Assembly: GCA_015296085.1 (NCBI GenBank)
Contig: DVDT01000063.1
Location: 1 to 64,000 of the forward strand
DNA from: Trichormus sp. M33_DOE_039
Lineage (GTDB): Bacteria; Cyanobacteriota; Cyanobacteriia; Cyanobacteriales; Nostocaceae
Direction of reading: 5' to 3'
DNA length: 64,000 nucleotides
This document shows, one piece after another, positions 45,303 to 53,850 of this stretch. How positions within the stretch are numbered: position 1 is the first letter of the stretch; each line of letters begins with the position of its first letter. Under the pieces are notes generated by a model. That model made no database searches, was not told where the DNA came from, and saw only the letters and a program-made list of their open reading frames with translations. A program made the position numbers and the translations under genes.

Positions 45303-45392
45303 GGAGCGTCGCTATCGCCATTTGCTTTATGCCGGGAAACCCTTTCGGCAGTTGCTAATGGGGTTTCCCCCATTAGCAACTGCCGACGCTCC
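45303..45392. repeat. Composite palindromic element (REP-like)
   Basis: An outer pair GGAGCGTCG (45303-45311) / CGACGCTCC (45384-45392) encloses an inner perfect 17-bp stem GGCAGTTGCTAATGGGG (45347-45363) / complement (45368-45384) with a 4-nt loop. GCGTCGCTAACGCTGCGCTAAC follows. It is GC-richer than its surroundings and of the type dispersed in Nostoc genomes. No gene is present. Confidence 0.75.
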
Positions 45393-45447
45393 TGCGTCGC
45401 TAACGCTGCGCTAACACCACCGCAATGGCTCAACTTTTGACTTTTTC

Positions 45448-46077
45448 CTACTCTTCTGCTGCTTGTTTAACTTGGCGAGATTCCAACCACAGAGGGATAC
45501 CAATCAAAGCGACAAGTATTAATAAAGCCAAAATAGCAAATTGACTCACCCAAGCTACCAATTGTTCGAGAGAAACAATCCTACCTGCGAAAAAGGCTAA
45601 TGTCACCATTAAACTAGCCCAAGCAGTTGCTCCCAAAATGTTGTATACCAAAAATTTTGCAAAAGGCATCTCAGCTATACCAGCTATTGGTGCAGCGAAG
45701 ATTCGCAATAGTGCAAAAAAGCGACCGAAAAATACCGCCTTAGCTGCATTTTCACTAAATTGCTCTTTAATACTCAACAATCGTACTTCACTAAATCGGA
45801 ATATCTTACCTACTTGCAATAAAAAAGACCAACCCCCCAATCTACCAATCCAGTAGCCACAAATTCCCCCCAACACAGCACCAATAATGGCAATACTTAA
45901 AACTATCCAATAATTCAGTTCATTACTACCAGCAAGAAAGCCACCTACTAAGGTTACGGTTTCACCAGGAAGAGGAATGCCCAAGTTCTCTAGCAATATT
46001 CCTAAAAAAATAGCCCAGTAACCATAATGATGGGCAAACTCCTGGATGTTTTCTAGTGAAATCAACTCAAGAGACAT
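45448..46077 (-). CDS. DedA-family membrane protein
   Basis: A 209-residue polytopic membrane protein of the DedA/SNARE-associated (VTT) family, whose members act as lipid flippases or proton-dependent transporters; some bacterial ones recycle undecaprenyl phosphate. Signatures: the reentrant segment ENLGIPLPGETVTLVGGFLA (29-48), the GYWIGRLGGW helix end, FFGRFFALLRIFAAPIAGIAEM with the essential Arg residues, and NILGATAWA. About five hydrophobic segments are visible. It stands alone between the argG repeats and a long AT-rich spacer. Confidence 0.9.
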   Translation of the reverse strand: MSLELISLENIQEFAHHYGYWAIFLGILLENLGIPLPGETVTLVGGFLAGSNELNYWIVLSIAIIGAVLGGICGYWIGRLGGWSFLLQVGKIFRFSEVRLLSIKEQFSENAAKAVFFGRFFALLRIFAAPIAGIAEMPFAKFLVYNILGATAWASLMVTLAFFAGRIVSLEQLVAWVSQFAILALLILVALIGIPLWLESRQVKQAAEE

Positions 46078-46632
46078 CCCGCACCGCCGCCTTTACAATT
46101 TTTTACTTTATATACATCTTTGCTTGTTTTTAGCTGGAGTGTCAATCAAGCCACTACATTAAGCAATGTAAAATCCAAATTTGTAGGTTAAGACCTAGAA
46201 TCTACCAGCATCCTGTCTAACTACACCTTTCATATCAATTTGAATATGGAACAAGTCACTACTATAGATTTAAATATATAGTAATAATCAGTGATTCATA
46301 ATTGACAATCAAATATCAATCAGTTATTAGCATAAGCGCATAAAGAGTGTAATAAATCAATCACATTTTATAAAAAATTTATAAAAAACTTAATAGAATA
46401 TGAAGGTTGTGTAAAAGATATGTTTGATACGGAAATCATTAGGCGTTTATGCCTATATTGAGGGATGTTAAAACAAATTATACGGAATAAATACTGAAGC
46501 AAGTGCTTGAAATTTTGTGGTTACAGCCTGCTACTCATGGTAGGTGTAATTTGAATTTCACACCTAGCACTTCAATAGTATCAACTTCCGCTTACTGCTT
46601 CTGTTAAGTGTTTCAACTACTTAGTTAAAATT
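46078..46632. other. 555-bp AT-rich spacer before the STAS gene
   Basis: No reading frame of substance. The only notable structure is TAGGTGT (46541-46547) with ACACCTA (46560-46566), a perfect 7-bp inverted repeat with 12-nt spacing, about 65 bp before the STAS gene start. It may be an operator or a leader hairpin. Confidence 0.45.
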
Positions 46633-46986
46633 ATGACACTCACACAAGAATTGCAAGTGGTTTTGTTTCAACCCCAAGGAAGCATAGACCTACAGGGTGG
46701 GACAGTTCTGAGTCAACAAATGACCGAAATTGAGCCTGAGCCTCATCAGCTTTGGGTAATTGATCTGGCAGCAGTAGACTTTATGGACAGTTCCGGTTTA
46801 GTTTCATTAGTTAAGGCACTCACAGCAGCCAGACAGAATGGTTGTCGGTTGGTTCTGTGCAACGTACAGACTCCTGTAAGATTAATTTTAGAACTTACAC
46901 AATTGGATTCAGTATTTGAAGTTTTTGAGACTTACGAAGATATCTTGGATTCTGTCAACGACGATAAGTTATCATTAGCAAGCTAA
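46633..46986 (+). CDS. STAS-domain anti-sigma factor antagonist
   Basis: A 117-residue single-domain protein of the SpoIIAA/RsbV type. The phosphorylatable Ser lies in DFMDSSGLVSL (Ser53/Ser54), and GSIDLQGG near the start and RLVLCNVQTPVRLILELTQLD complete the fold. In partner-switching systems the dephosphorylated antagonist binds an anti-sigma factor kinase. No kinase or phosphatase gene is adjacent, so the partner is elsewhere. A structured RNA candidate with a terminator follows. Confidence 0.9.
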   Translation: MTLTQELQVVLFQPQGSIDLQGGTVLSQQMTEIEPEPHQLWVIDLAAVDFMDSSGLVSLVKALTAARQNGCRLVLCNVQTPVRLILELTQLDSVFEVFETYEDILDSVNDDKLSLAS

Positions 46987-47089
46987 CCTTTGATTGTAGA
47001 AGAAAAATACGGCAATGTCAAAACAATGAGGTGATGGTGCAGATTAGCTTGTTGCTTTTGAGCATTGCCTAAGTTCTATAATCACAAAG

Positions 47090-47182
47090 GTATTTAATAC
47101 TCGGTAGGAGTTAGTCTGGTCATCAGACTTGTGAATGGGTTACTCAATTGAGCTAGGTAGGCTGACATTACAGCCCATTTTT
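47090..47182 (+). ncRNA. Candidate small RNA with two hairpins and terminator
   Basis: A promoter-like TTGCTT (47052-47057) and TATAAT (47077-47082, 19-nt spacer) precede a stem AGTCTG/CAGACT (47113-47129) and a second stem GGCTG/CAGCC (47160-47175), followed by CATTTTTTATCTTTT. This fits a short independent transcript of about 90 nt ending at a rho-independent terminator. It could instead be the 3' end of the STAS mRNA. The assignment is structural only. Confidence 0.3.
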
Positions 47183-47331
47183 TATCTTTTCTAAAAAATA
47201 TCTATTCAATTTTAAGAATATTTAAATAGTCAAATTAAAATACTCAAACTAAACATATGAAAATACGCAGTTTTCAATCAGGAACTGCGACTTAGAGAAA
47301 TATATAAGGTATTGTGTGCAATTTTAGTATT

Positions 47332-47892
47332 TTAGGCATTTTGTACAGCCGAAATACTATCTTGCCTAGATGCTGGACGAGGAAAGTTAGGTAAATCAAT
47401 TCCGCTATGGCTAGAAGTACGGGTTTTAAGAGCTAAACGATAACTGACACTTTGCAGTTCGGCTTGTAATTGACGGTTTTCTCTCTGGAGTTGAGCTACT
47501 TTTTCTCTTACTGGTGCCATACGTTCTTCAAATTTACGTCGGTAAATTTGAGGGAGTTCCTGTACTACTTGCTCTAACATTCGGCTACGGTCAGTTAACT
47601 CTTGCACAGACTGACGCAATTGGTAGATTTCAGTGTCACGAGTGGTAATTTGTTCTTGATAAAACGTGACTTGTTGCTCAACAGCTTGTAACTGTTCCTG
47701 CAAAGCTTTTAGCTGAGTCAAATCTTGCTCCGGCTCTAATCTGGGAGGCATAAAATTAGTATTGCCTTTGACCAGCCGAAAAAGTTCTTGTGATAGTTGT
47801 TGGACTAGTTGATCGCGTAGCTGTAATTCCTGGCGCAGCTGCGACATTTCTGTAGAGAGAGCTTGGATGTCGGGTATTTCAGTTTGACTCAC
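47332..47892 (-). CDS. Coiled-coil protein of unknown function
   Basis: A 186-residue, Gln/Glu/Leu-rich protein that is almost entirely heptad-repeat coiled coil (about 10-165), for example LRQELQLRDQLVQQLSQEL and REKVAQLQRENRQLQAELQ, with a short break at NTNFMPPRLEPEQ. The tail is Ser/Pro-rich and non-helical. No signal peptide or membrane segment is visible. It resembles small cyanobacterial coiled-coil proteins of unassigned function and may be a scaffold or cytoskeleton-like component. It precedes no obvious partner gene. Confidence 0.75.
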   Translation of the reverse strand: MSQTEIPDIQALSTEMSQLRQELQLRDQLVQQLSQELFRLVKGNTNFMPPRLEPEQDLTQLKALQEQLQAVEQQVTFYQEQITTRDTEIYQLRQSVQELTDRSRMLEQVVQELPQIYRRKFEERMAPVREKVAQLQRENRQLQAELQSVSYRLALKTRTSSHSGIDLPNFPRPASRQDSISAVQNA

Positions 47893-48118
47893 AGTGGCTT
47901 AAAGCTCCGATTGAAGAATATTTTCCAACCTTGGATATAACTGCGATCGCCTGCTTTGGGCAAGCAATGTTAATCTAGCATTCCCAACTCAATTAACAAA
48001 TAAGACATCAAATAAATTTTTTTTTATTTTATTTCTTTATTCTAATTTTATTTTGTGTCAGTGCAGAGGATTGAGCTATAAACACTCAATACTCAGCACA
48101 GGTCATTCAAAGATGATC

Positions 48119-48445
48119 TTAAGCTGTGACAGCAACTTCTTCTGCTTTTTCTTCAGACACTTCTTGCTTGGTTGTGAGGTAGCGAATGACTTCTTCGCTT
48201 AAACGCATAGCGCGTTCTAAAGGAGCAATCACTGTTCCAGGCCCAGTGTAGTTTACTTGAATATAGATACCATCACGATGCCTGTTAATTTCGTAAGCAA
48301 GACGACGCTTGCCACGATTTTGGATTTCAATGTTATCAGCACCTTGTTCTTTGAGCAAGTTCTGATATTTTGCGATCGCTAGCTCTACCTGTTCATCTGT
48401 CAGGTCTGGACGCAGAATATATAGGGTTTCGTAAACTGTGGACAT
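48119..48445 (-). CDS. rpsF: 30S ribosomal protein S6
   Basis: A 108-residue ribosomal protein of the small-subunit platform, bound next to S18. ATG 48445 is chosen for its GGAGAG site 8 nt upstream; the longer frame to 48469 reads through it. [40 protein letters not shown] and [13 protein letters not shown] are typical. The end is Glu/Val-rich ([10 protein letters not shown]). It is not followed by ssb or rpsR as in many bacteria. Confidence 0.96.
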   Translation of the reverse strand: MSTVYETLYILRPDLTDEQVELAIAKYQNLLKEQGADNIEIQNRGKRRLAYEINRHRDGIYIQVNYTGPGTVIAPLERAMRLSEEVIRYLTTKQEVSEEKAEEVAVTA

Positions 48446-48619
48446 GTTTGTAACTCTCCTTTTGGACAACTGGCTGCTGAAGTTAATTTATACATTCGCT
48501 TGATCAAGCTCTCAGTATTAATCAACATCTGAAGCAACAAGGAAATATAATCTTACCAGTTTTCTATTTTAATCATCAGCCCCATCTGCCAAAATTGGAC
48601 TTGTTGATGGGAATTTTGA

Positions 48620-48723
48620 AGCGGAGGGGTGTAGGGGTTTGGGGGTGTAAGGGTGTAGGGGAAAAGAAGAGATTTTACTCCAGTCCCCAATCCCCAATCC
48701 CCAATCCCCAATCCCCAATCCCT
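48620..48723. repeat. Two heptamer repeat arrays upstream of the FAH gene
   Basis: First GGAGGGGTGTAGGGG and GGGTGTAAGGGTGTAGGGG units (about 48622-48662), then five perfect tandem copies of TCCCCAA (48684-48718) plus a partial one. They occupy most of the roughly 300-bp spacer between rpsF and the FAH gene, which shows no further gene. Confidence 0.85.
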
Positions 48724-48754
48724 AACTTGAGACACAAGGATATTGATCAAATTT

Positions 48755-49534
48755 ATGGCTCAACGCTATGTGCGAGTTCAAAATCAAGAAGGAAAGATTT
48801 ACTATGGATTGCTACAACTATCTCTTAGTGTGCATGTGCTTGATGCTCCTCCTTGGCTACAAGGACAGCCAACGGATTTAGTTTTAGAGCCGGACAATTA
48901 CCAAATTCTTGCGCCTTGCGCTCCTTCTAAGATTGTGGCTGTGGGAAAGAATTATGCTAACCATGCGGCTGAAATGGGTACTTTAGTACCAGTTGAACCA
49001 TTAATTTTTCTGAAACCACCAACAACAATCATTCCCTCGGAAACAGCTATTAAATATCCTCACCAGTCACAACGAGTAGACTATGAAGGTGAGTTAGCAT
49101 TAATAATTGGCGATTGCGCCTGTAACTGCACACCAGAAGAAGCCCAAACTAAAATTTGGGGTTATACTGTCGCCAATGATGTGACAGCACGGGATTTACA
49201 ACAAAAAGATGGACAGTGGACGCGTGCCAAAGGGTTTGACACATTCTGCCCTCTAGGCCCTTGGATTGTACGAGAGTTAAATCCAGGAGCGAGGCTGCAA
49301 ACGTTTGTCAATGATGATCCTCATCCAGTGCAATCTGCGGGTATTGATCAGATGGTTTTTGCCCCTGATTATCTGGTGTCTTATATTAGTCAAGTGATGA
49401 CTTTACTACCTGGAGATGTAGTTTTAACAGGTACACCAGAAGGTATCGGCTCATTACAACCAGGCGATCGCGTCCGTATAGAAATTGAAGGAATCGGTCG
49501 CCTAGAGAACACAGTGGCATCCGTTAAGCATTAG
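48755..49534 (+). CDS. Fumarylacetoacetate hydrolase-family protein
   Basis: A 259-residue enzyme of the FAH fold from ATG 48755. The metal-binding residues lie in DYEGELALIIG and in GYTVANDVTARDLQQKDGQW, and the C-terminal block is VVLTGTPEGIGSLQPGD. Close relatives are hydrolases or isomerases of acylpyruvates and 2-hydroxyhepta-diene-dioates; acylpyruvase (FAHD1-like) activity is most plausible. Heptamer arrays lie directly upstream. It overlaps the convergent Tic20 gene by 4 bp. Confidence 0.9.
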   Translation: MAQRYVRVQNQEGKIYYGLLQLSLSVHVLDAPPWLQGQPTDLVLEPDNYQILAPCAPSKIVAVGKNYANHAAEMGTLVPVEPLIFLKPPTTIIPSETAIKYPHQSQRVDYEGELALIIGDCACNCTPEEAQTKIWGYTVANDVTARDLQQKDGQWTRAKGFDTFCPLGPWIVRELNPGARLQTFVNDDPHPVQSAGIDQMVFAPDYLVSYISQVMTLLPGDVVLTGTPEGIGSLQPGDRVRIEIEGIGRLENTVASVKH

Positions 49535-50010
49535 CGTACTTGCATATACACTGCATCAGAAATAGCAGGGATTTCTGCATAACGTCCTAGTAAAGACTGA
49601 GCAACTGAATACACGACTGCTGCAACAATCCCTAGAAAAATTGTGTTAGCTATAGTTTCTATGGCAAAACCAGTATTGGGAATTTGTGTTAAAACTCGCA
49701 CCAAAATAGTACATAAAAATATCACAATGTCTAGCAGAATAGCCTGCATAGTGTTGAAACGAATAAAGTGACTAATTTTTTCGTTTCTGACCACGAATAT
49801 AAATAAAGCAAAGAAAACAAGCAGTTGTCCCAATTGTCCTAAACTTCCGTAGATTACCAATACTGGTTGTAAAGGTAACAATAGTATTTGTAATACAGGA
49901 AACTGCCTTAACAGAAAACTGCCGAAAACTAGACCATCAATTATGGGTAAAAGATAAGGTAAACAAGCAAAAATTCTCTCGGAAATTGTTGTAGTCCCGC
50001 GCCAAACCAT
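49531..50010 (-). CDS. Tic20-family membrane protein
   Basis: A 159-residue membrane protein with four hydrophobic helices (about 14-32, 60-76, 88-110, 120-142). The pattern ERIFACLPYLLPIIDGLVFG, then FVVRNEKISHFIRFNTMQA before the third helix, marks the cyanobacterial Tic20/Ycf60 family. Plastid Tic20 is part of the inner-envelope protein import channel; the bacterial role is not settled. It overlaps the FAH gene by 4 bp tail to tail. Confidence 0.9.
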   Translation of the reverse strand: MVWRGTTTISERIFACLPYLLPIIDGLVFGSFLLRQFPVLQILLLPLQPVLVIYGSLGQLGQLLVFFALFIFVVRNEKISHFIRFNTMQAILLDIVIFLCTILVRVLTQIPNTGFAIETIANTIFLGIVAAVVYSVAQSLLGRYAEIPAISDAVYMQVR

Positions 50011-50091
50011 TATGCGTTCTCCTATGCTGAAAATTTCAGATTTACCTGAGCCTAGGATAACGCAGTTACTCTACCTTGTAGTGAGATCTGA

Positions 50092-50289
50092 CTATTCAAT
50101 GTGGGCTATGCGGAAGCCCATCAAACACTCATACTGTTCTGGTTGCTGCTGTGCAAGTTTACGAATAGCTTGACCACAAGTAAGTTGTCCAGAACGCCAA
50201 CGCGGTTGACCACTGCTATCCGCCAGCAAGCAAGACTGACAAACTTGCTCAGGAGCTAGGATTTGCTCGTCCATTAAAATGACTAACAT
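50092..50289 (-). CDS. Small Cys-containing cyanobacterial protein
   Basis: A 65-residue protein. A good AAGGAGG site 6 nt before ATG 50289 supports that start. Four cysteines (VCQSCLLAD, LTCGQAI, YECLMGF) with a CxxC suggest metal binding or redox chemistry. There is no signal peptide. I recognise the pattern as a conserved hypothetical of cyanobacteria but know no function. The small Tic20 gene is 80 bp downstream on the same strand. Confidence 0.75.
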   Translation of the reverse strand: MLVILMDEQILAPEQVCQSCLLADSSGQPRWRSGQLTCGQAIRKLAQQQPEQYECLMGFRIAHIE

Positions 50290-50650
50290 CTAAATCCCTC
50301 CTTATAACTCTACTGCCGAGAGATTCATGCTTACAGGTAATAGAATTAAACTATTAGCGCAAATGCAATTTGCTTAACTTGACTCTCCGCAGCCTGATCG
50401 GGCATACCTCACAGCAGATGCAAAAACTATTATTAATATTTTTCCCAAACTTAGCACTCAATTGGTAATCGCCTGGGAAGAGATATCGAATATTTATGTT
50501 TATTAAGTATTGATACTCACATTTTATCACATCCTTAAACTATCTTGGGTAAACAATTGAAAACATGAGGATAGCTGCTCATTATGCGAAATTCAGCTAG
50601 AAATAGGTCATTAATCAAATATGAGTCTGATATGAGTCTGACAGACTTAA

Positions 50651-50775
50651 AAGACCCCTCTCCAAACCTATCCCCCGCGGGGGATAGGCTTTGAAAGCTA
50701 AGTTTATTGTTTTCTCTGATTGTATGAAACCAACCTGCTCTCCGCATCGAAGAGGGGTGGGGGAGAGGTTCATCG
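50651..50775. repeat. Repeat element with CCTATCCCCC palindrome
   Basis: Within the 830-bp spacer before glyA. Outer arms ACCCCTCT (50654-50661) / AGAGGGGT (50751-50758) enclose a palindrome CCTATCCCCC-GC-GGGGGATAGG (50667-50688). CTCTCC-type modules recur on both sides. It is the kind of CCCCTCTCC element dispersed in Nostocaceae. The rest of the spacer (50290-50650 and 50776-51121) holds no gene that I can support. Confidence 0.65.
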
Positions 50776-51121
50776 AACTCACGCTAATTAATATAGAACT
50801 TACATATGAGTGACCAAAAACCAAACATTTGGGGAAATAGCATAGGAGTATAGGTGTTCAAAACCCCAATATCTTTACAATCTCCCAAAGTCAAGAGACT
50901 ATTTTCATAAGTCCTAAAAGAGTATAAAAGTTCATATTTACGTAAACAGGTTTATGATTATTAATCTATGAAGTTAGCTGACAGGTAATAGTTATAGATG
51001 CGATCAATCGTGTTTGTACAGCAGTTTAAGAATATAGAAATATTGACTGTTAACTGTTAACTGAGAAACTGCCCGTCAACCGCAACAACTTTTGTAGAAA
51101 CTTCCATTAGGTATAGTTGAA

Positions 51122-52405
51122 GTGACTAGAACAAATTCAGACTTGCTTGCTACCTCCGATCCCGCGATCGCAGAATTAATTAATCAAGAACTCCAACGTC
51201 AACGTGACCACTTGGAATTAATCGCCAGTGAAAACTTTACCTCTGCGGCTGTCCTCTCAGCTCAAGGTTCAGTCCTGACCAATAAATACGCCGAAGGTTT
51301 ACCCGGTAAACGTTACTATGGTGGTTGCGAATTTATTGACAAAATCGAGCAAATAGCGATTGATAGAGCTAAACAGCTATTTGGTGCAGCTCATGCCAAC
51401 GTCCAACCCCACTCTGGCGCACAGGCAAATTTTGCAGTTTTCCTGACTTTGTTAGAACCCGGTGACATAATCATGGGAATGGACTTGTCCCACGGCGGAC
51501 ACCTCACCCACGGTTCACCAGTAAATGTGTCTGGTAAATGGTTTCAAGTACGTCATTATGGCGTAAGTCAACAAACAGAACAATTAGACTATGACCAAAT
51601 TCGAGAGCTGGCGTTAAGGGAGCGTCCTAAGCTCTTGATTTGTGGTTATTCTGCCTATCCTCGCATTATTGATTTTGCCAAATTCCGCAGTATTGCTGAT
51701 GAAGTTGGTGCTTACTTACTAGCTGACATTGCCCACATTGCTGGGTTAGTCGCCACTGGCTTACATCCCAACCCAATTCCTTACTGTGATGTCGTCACTA
51801 CCACCACCCATAAAACTCTGCGTGGCCCCAGAGGTGGGTTAATTTTGACCCGTGATGCTGAACTTGGTAAAAAGTTAGATAAATCAGTATTTCCTGGAAC
51901 TCAAGGTGGCCCTTTAGAACACGTAATTGCAGGTAAAGCAGTTGCTTTTGGTGAAGCCTTAAAACCAGAATTTACCACTTACTCACAGCAAGTAATTAAT
52001 AATGCTCATACCTTAGCAACTCAACTGCAAAATCGTGGGTTAAAACTAGTGTCTGATGGTACAGATAACCATTTAATGCTCGTCGATTTGCGTTCTATTG
52101 GGATGACAGGTAAGAAAGCAGATCAATTAATGAGTGAAGTCAATATTACTACCAACAAAAATACAGTTCCCTTTGATCCTCAATCACCATTCATTACCAG
52201 TGGTTTGCGTTTAGGTTCTCCCGCCATGACAACCAGGGGGATGGGAATAGATGAATTTATCGAGATTGGCAATATTATTGCCGATCGCCTGCTCAACCCC
52301 GACTCAGCAACCGTAGCCCAAGACTGTCAACGTCGGGTAGCTGCACTGTGCGATCGCTTCCCCCTCTATCCCCACCTGGAAATTCCCGTACCAGCCTTAG
52401 CATAA
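51122..52405 (+). CDS. glyA: Serine hydroxymethyltransferase
   Basis: Interconverts serine and glycine with tetrahydrofolate, the main source of one-carbon units; in cyanobacteria it also meets photorespiratory glycine. The 427-residue PLP enzyme starts at GTG 51122. Visible motifs: [39 protein letters not shown], the PLP lysine Lys231 in [15 protein letters not shown], and [14 protein letters not shown]. The length is normal for the family. A hairpin follows the stop. Confidence 0.97.
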   Translation: MTRTNSDLLATSDPAIAELINQELQRQRDHLELIASENFTSAAVLSAQGSVLTNKYAEGLPGKRYYGGCEFIDKIEQIAIDRAKQLFGAAHANVQPHSGAQANFAVFLTLLEPGDIIMGMDLSHGGHLTHGSPVNVSGKWFQVRHYGVSQQTEQLDYDQIRELALRERPKLLICGYSAYPRIIDFAKFRSIADEVGAYLLADIAHIAGLVATGLHPNPIPYCDVVTTTTHKTLRGPRGGLILTRDAELGKKLDKSVFPGTQGGPLEHVIAGKAVAFGEALKPEFTTYSQQVINNAHTLATQLQNRGLKLVSDGTDNHLMLVDLRSIGMTGKKADQLMSEVNITTNKNTVPFDPQSPFITSGLRLGSPAMTTRGMGIDEFIEIGNIIADRLLNPDSATVAQDCQRRVAALCDRFPLYPHLEIPVPALA

Positions 52406-52481
52406 AGTAAGGAATAGGGAATAGGTTAAATTTTCCCAATGGCGGCAGTTGCTACAACGGAGGAGACCTCCCTCTGGGTTT

Positions 52482-52507
52482 ACCAGTCCCCTAAGCAGGG
52501 GACTGGT
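52482..52507. terminator. Perfect 11-bp hairpin after glyA
   Basis: ACCAGTCCCCT / AGGGGACTGGT with a 4-nt loop AAGC, 77 bp after the glyA stop. It is followed by TTC and no long T-run, so it may be a dispersed repeat that also acts as a terminator. The flank GGCGGCAGTTGCTACAAC resembles the inner arm of the element at 45347. Confidence 0.6.
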
Positions 52508-52635
52508 TTCACCACAACGCACTGCCTGCCCAATTCCTAATTCTTATGCTGATTAGGGTCTGAAATGTAGTAAAAATAGGAAGGCAACGTCCTTGGCCAA
52601 TTTTTGTTAATAAACTACGTTCTTAAAAATTACAG

Positions 52636-53697
52636 ATGCCTGCTCAGATATATCATCTGATCGCCTTCCTCGTCGCGGCAGTAGTCGTTCTCTGGACTAC
52701 ACCTGATGTCAAAAATATTGGCATTAAAAGTGGACGTGTAGATCAACCTGGTGGTCGCAAAATTCATGACCGTCCGATGGTACGCCTGGGAGGAGTATCT
52801 ATCTTCGCAGGTACAATACTATCTTTAATTATTGTTTGGTGGTTGGGTGGCTTTGCCAATCTTCCTCCTGAAAAAGAATGGCAAATCTGGGGTGTGACTT
52901 TAGGTGGTCTCGGCTTTTTTTTGATTGGTTTAGCTGATGACCTATTGAGTTTATCTCCGTTGGTGCGTCTGCTCATGCAAATGATTGTTGCCGCAGGTGC
53001 ATGGAAAGCAGGAGTTAGCATTGATTTTATTACCGTCCCTACCGTTGGGATAGTTGACCTTAACTGGCTGAGTTTGCCGATAACAGTAGTTTGGCTAGTC
53101 GGGATGGTGAACGCCATCAATTGGATTGATGGCTTAGACGGTTTAGCAGCTGGGGTTTCTGGGATTGCTGCTGTAGTCATGCTCTTAGTCTCCTTATTTA
53201 TGCACCAACCCGCCGCAGCTTTAATTGCAGCCGCCTTAGCTGGTGCAGCTTTAGGATTTCTCCGTTACAACTTCAACCCGGCACAAATCTTTATGGGTGA
53301 TGGTGGCTCATATTTTATGGGTTTTACCTTAGCTTCTGTAGGGGTTATAGGTTTAGTCAAAATCCCTGCTTTCACCGCCGTTATTCTGCCATACTTAATT
53401 TTGGCAGTCCCAATTGTAGATATGTCCGCCGTGATTTTGGCACGCCTACGACGCGGTAAAAGACCTTGGGTTGCAGATAAATGTCACCTCCATCACCGAC
53501 TTCTACAAGCTGGGTTATCACATCGCTGGTCAGTCTTATTTATTTACTCCCTCACTTTGTGGGTGGGAAGTTTAGCATTATTTGTGGCTGGTGTACCTAG
53601 CAGCATTGCTTACATCTGTGCAGCTACATCGCTATTAAGTTACGTAATTTGGCGAGTCCGCAAATTTCCTCAGCAAAAACGCAAATTACAAAAGTAA
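52636..53697 (+). CDS. Polyprenyl-phosphate GlcNAc-1-phosphate transferase (WecA/TagO type)
   Basis: Starts cell-surface polysaccharide synthesis by moving a sugar-1-phosphate from a UDP-sugar to undecaprenyl phosphate. The 353-residue protein has about ten membrane helices. Motifs of the MraY/WecA family: GRKIHDRPMVRLGG, the double-Asp IGLADDLLSL, NAINWIDGLDGLAAG, FMGDGGSYFMG, and the cytoplasmic His loop CHLHHRLLQAGLSHR. The HHRL motif favours the WecA/TagO group over MraY. The exact sugar is not determined. The gene stands alone between glyA and cinA. Confidence 0.92.
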   Translation: MPAQIYHLIAFLVAAVVVLWTTPDVKNIGIKSGRVDQPGGRKIHDRPMVRLGGVSIFAGTILSLIIVWWLGGFANLPPEKEWQIWGVTLGGLGFFLIGLADDLLSLSPLVRLLMQMIVAAGAWKAGVSIDFITVPTVGIVDLNWLSLPITVVWLVGMVNAINWIDGLDGLAAGVSGIAAVVMLLVSLFMHQPAAALIAAALAGAALGFLRYNFNPAQIFMGDGGSYFMGFTLASVGVIGLVKIPAFTAVILPYLILAVPIVDMSAVILARLRRGKRPWVADKCHLHHRLLQAGLSHRWSVLFIYSLTLWVGSLALFVAGVPSSIAYICAATSLLSYVIWRVRKFPQQKRKLQK

Positions 53698-53745
53698 TCT
53701 CAATAACTCTTTTACCTTCAACAAAGGATAAACCAATAGTCATAG

Positions 53746-53774
53746 GGTGTGTTAACGCCATAGCGTAACGCACC
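53746..53774. repeat. GGTGTGTTAACGC palindromic unit
   Basis: GGTGTGTTAACGC followed by the near-complement GCGTAACGCACC, with GGCGGTGTGTTAACC again 15 bp later. This GTGCGTTA..TAACGCAC unit is a familiar dispersed repeat in Nostoc DNA, in the spacer before cinA. Confidence 0.55.
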
Positions 53775-53850
53775 TTATTTATTGGCGGTGTGTTAACCTT
53801 ACGAGTATTTCTCTGTTGTCCTTTATTTTATTACTTTTGACGAAAATTAA

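Noticed and set aside
45225-45440. Reading frames on both strands across the argG-dedA spacer
   Set aside because: They run through the terminator and the nested palindromic element, so their residues only mirror the repeats.
48595-48828. 77-codon frame rich in Gly/Val/Pro/Ser before the FAH gene
   Set aside because: Translated heptamer arrays, then out-of-frame overlap with the real FAH gene.
50535-50824. Two overlapping minus-strand frames before glyA
   Set aside because: Both are created by the CCCCTCTCC repeat element and its palindrome; no start signals.
50290-51121. Riboswitch upstream of glyA
   Set aside because: I looked for a glycine- or glutamine-type aptamer core and saw none; only a small GTTAACTGTTAACTG repeat and the palindromic element.
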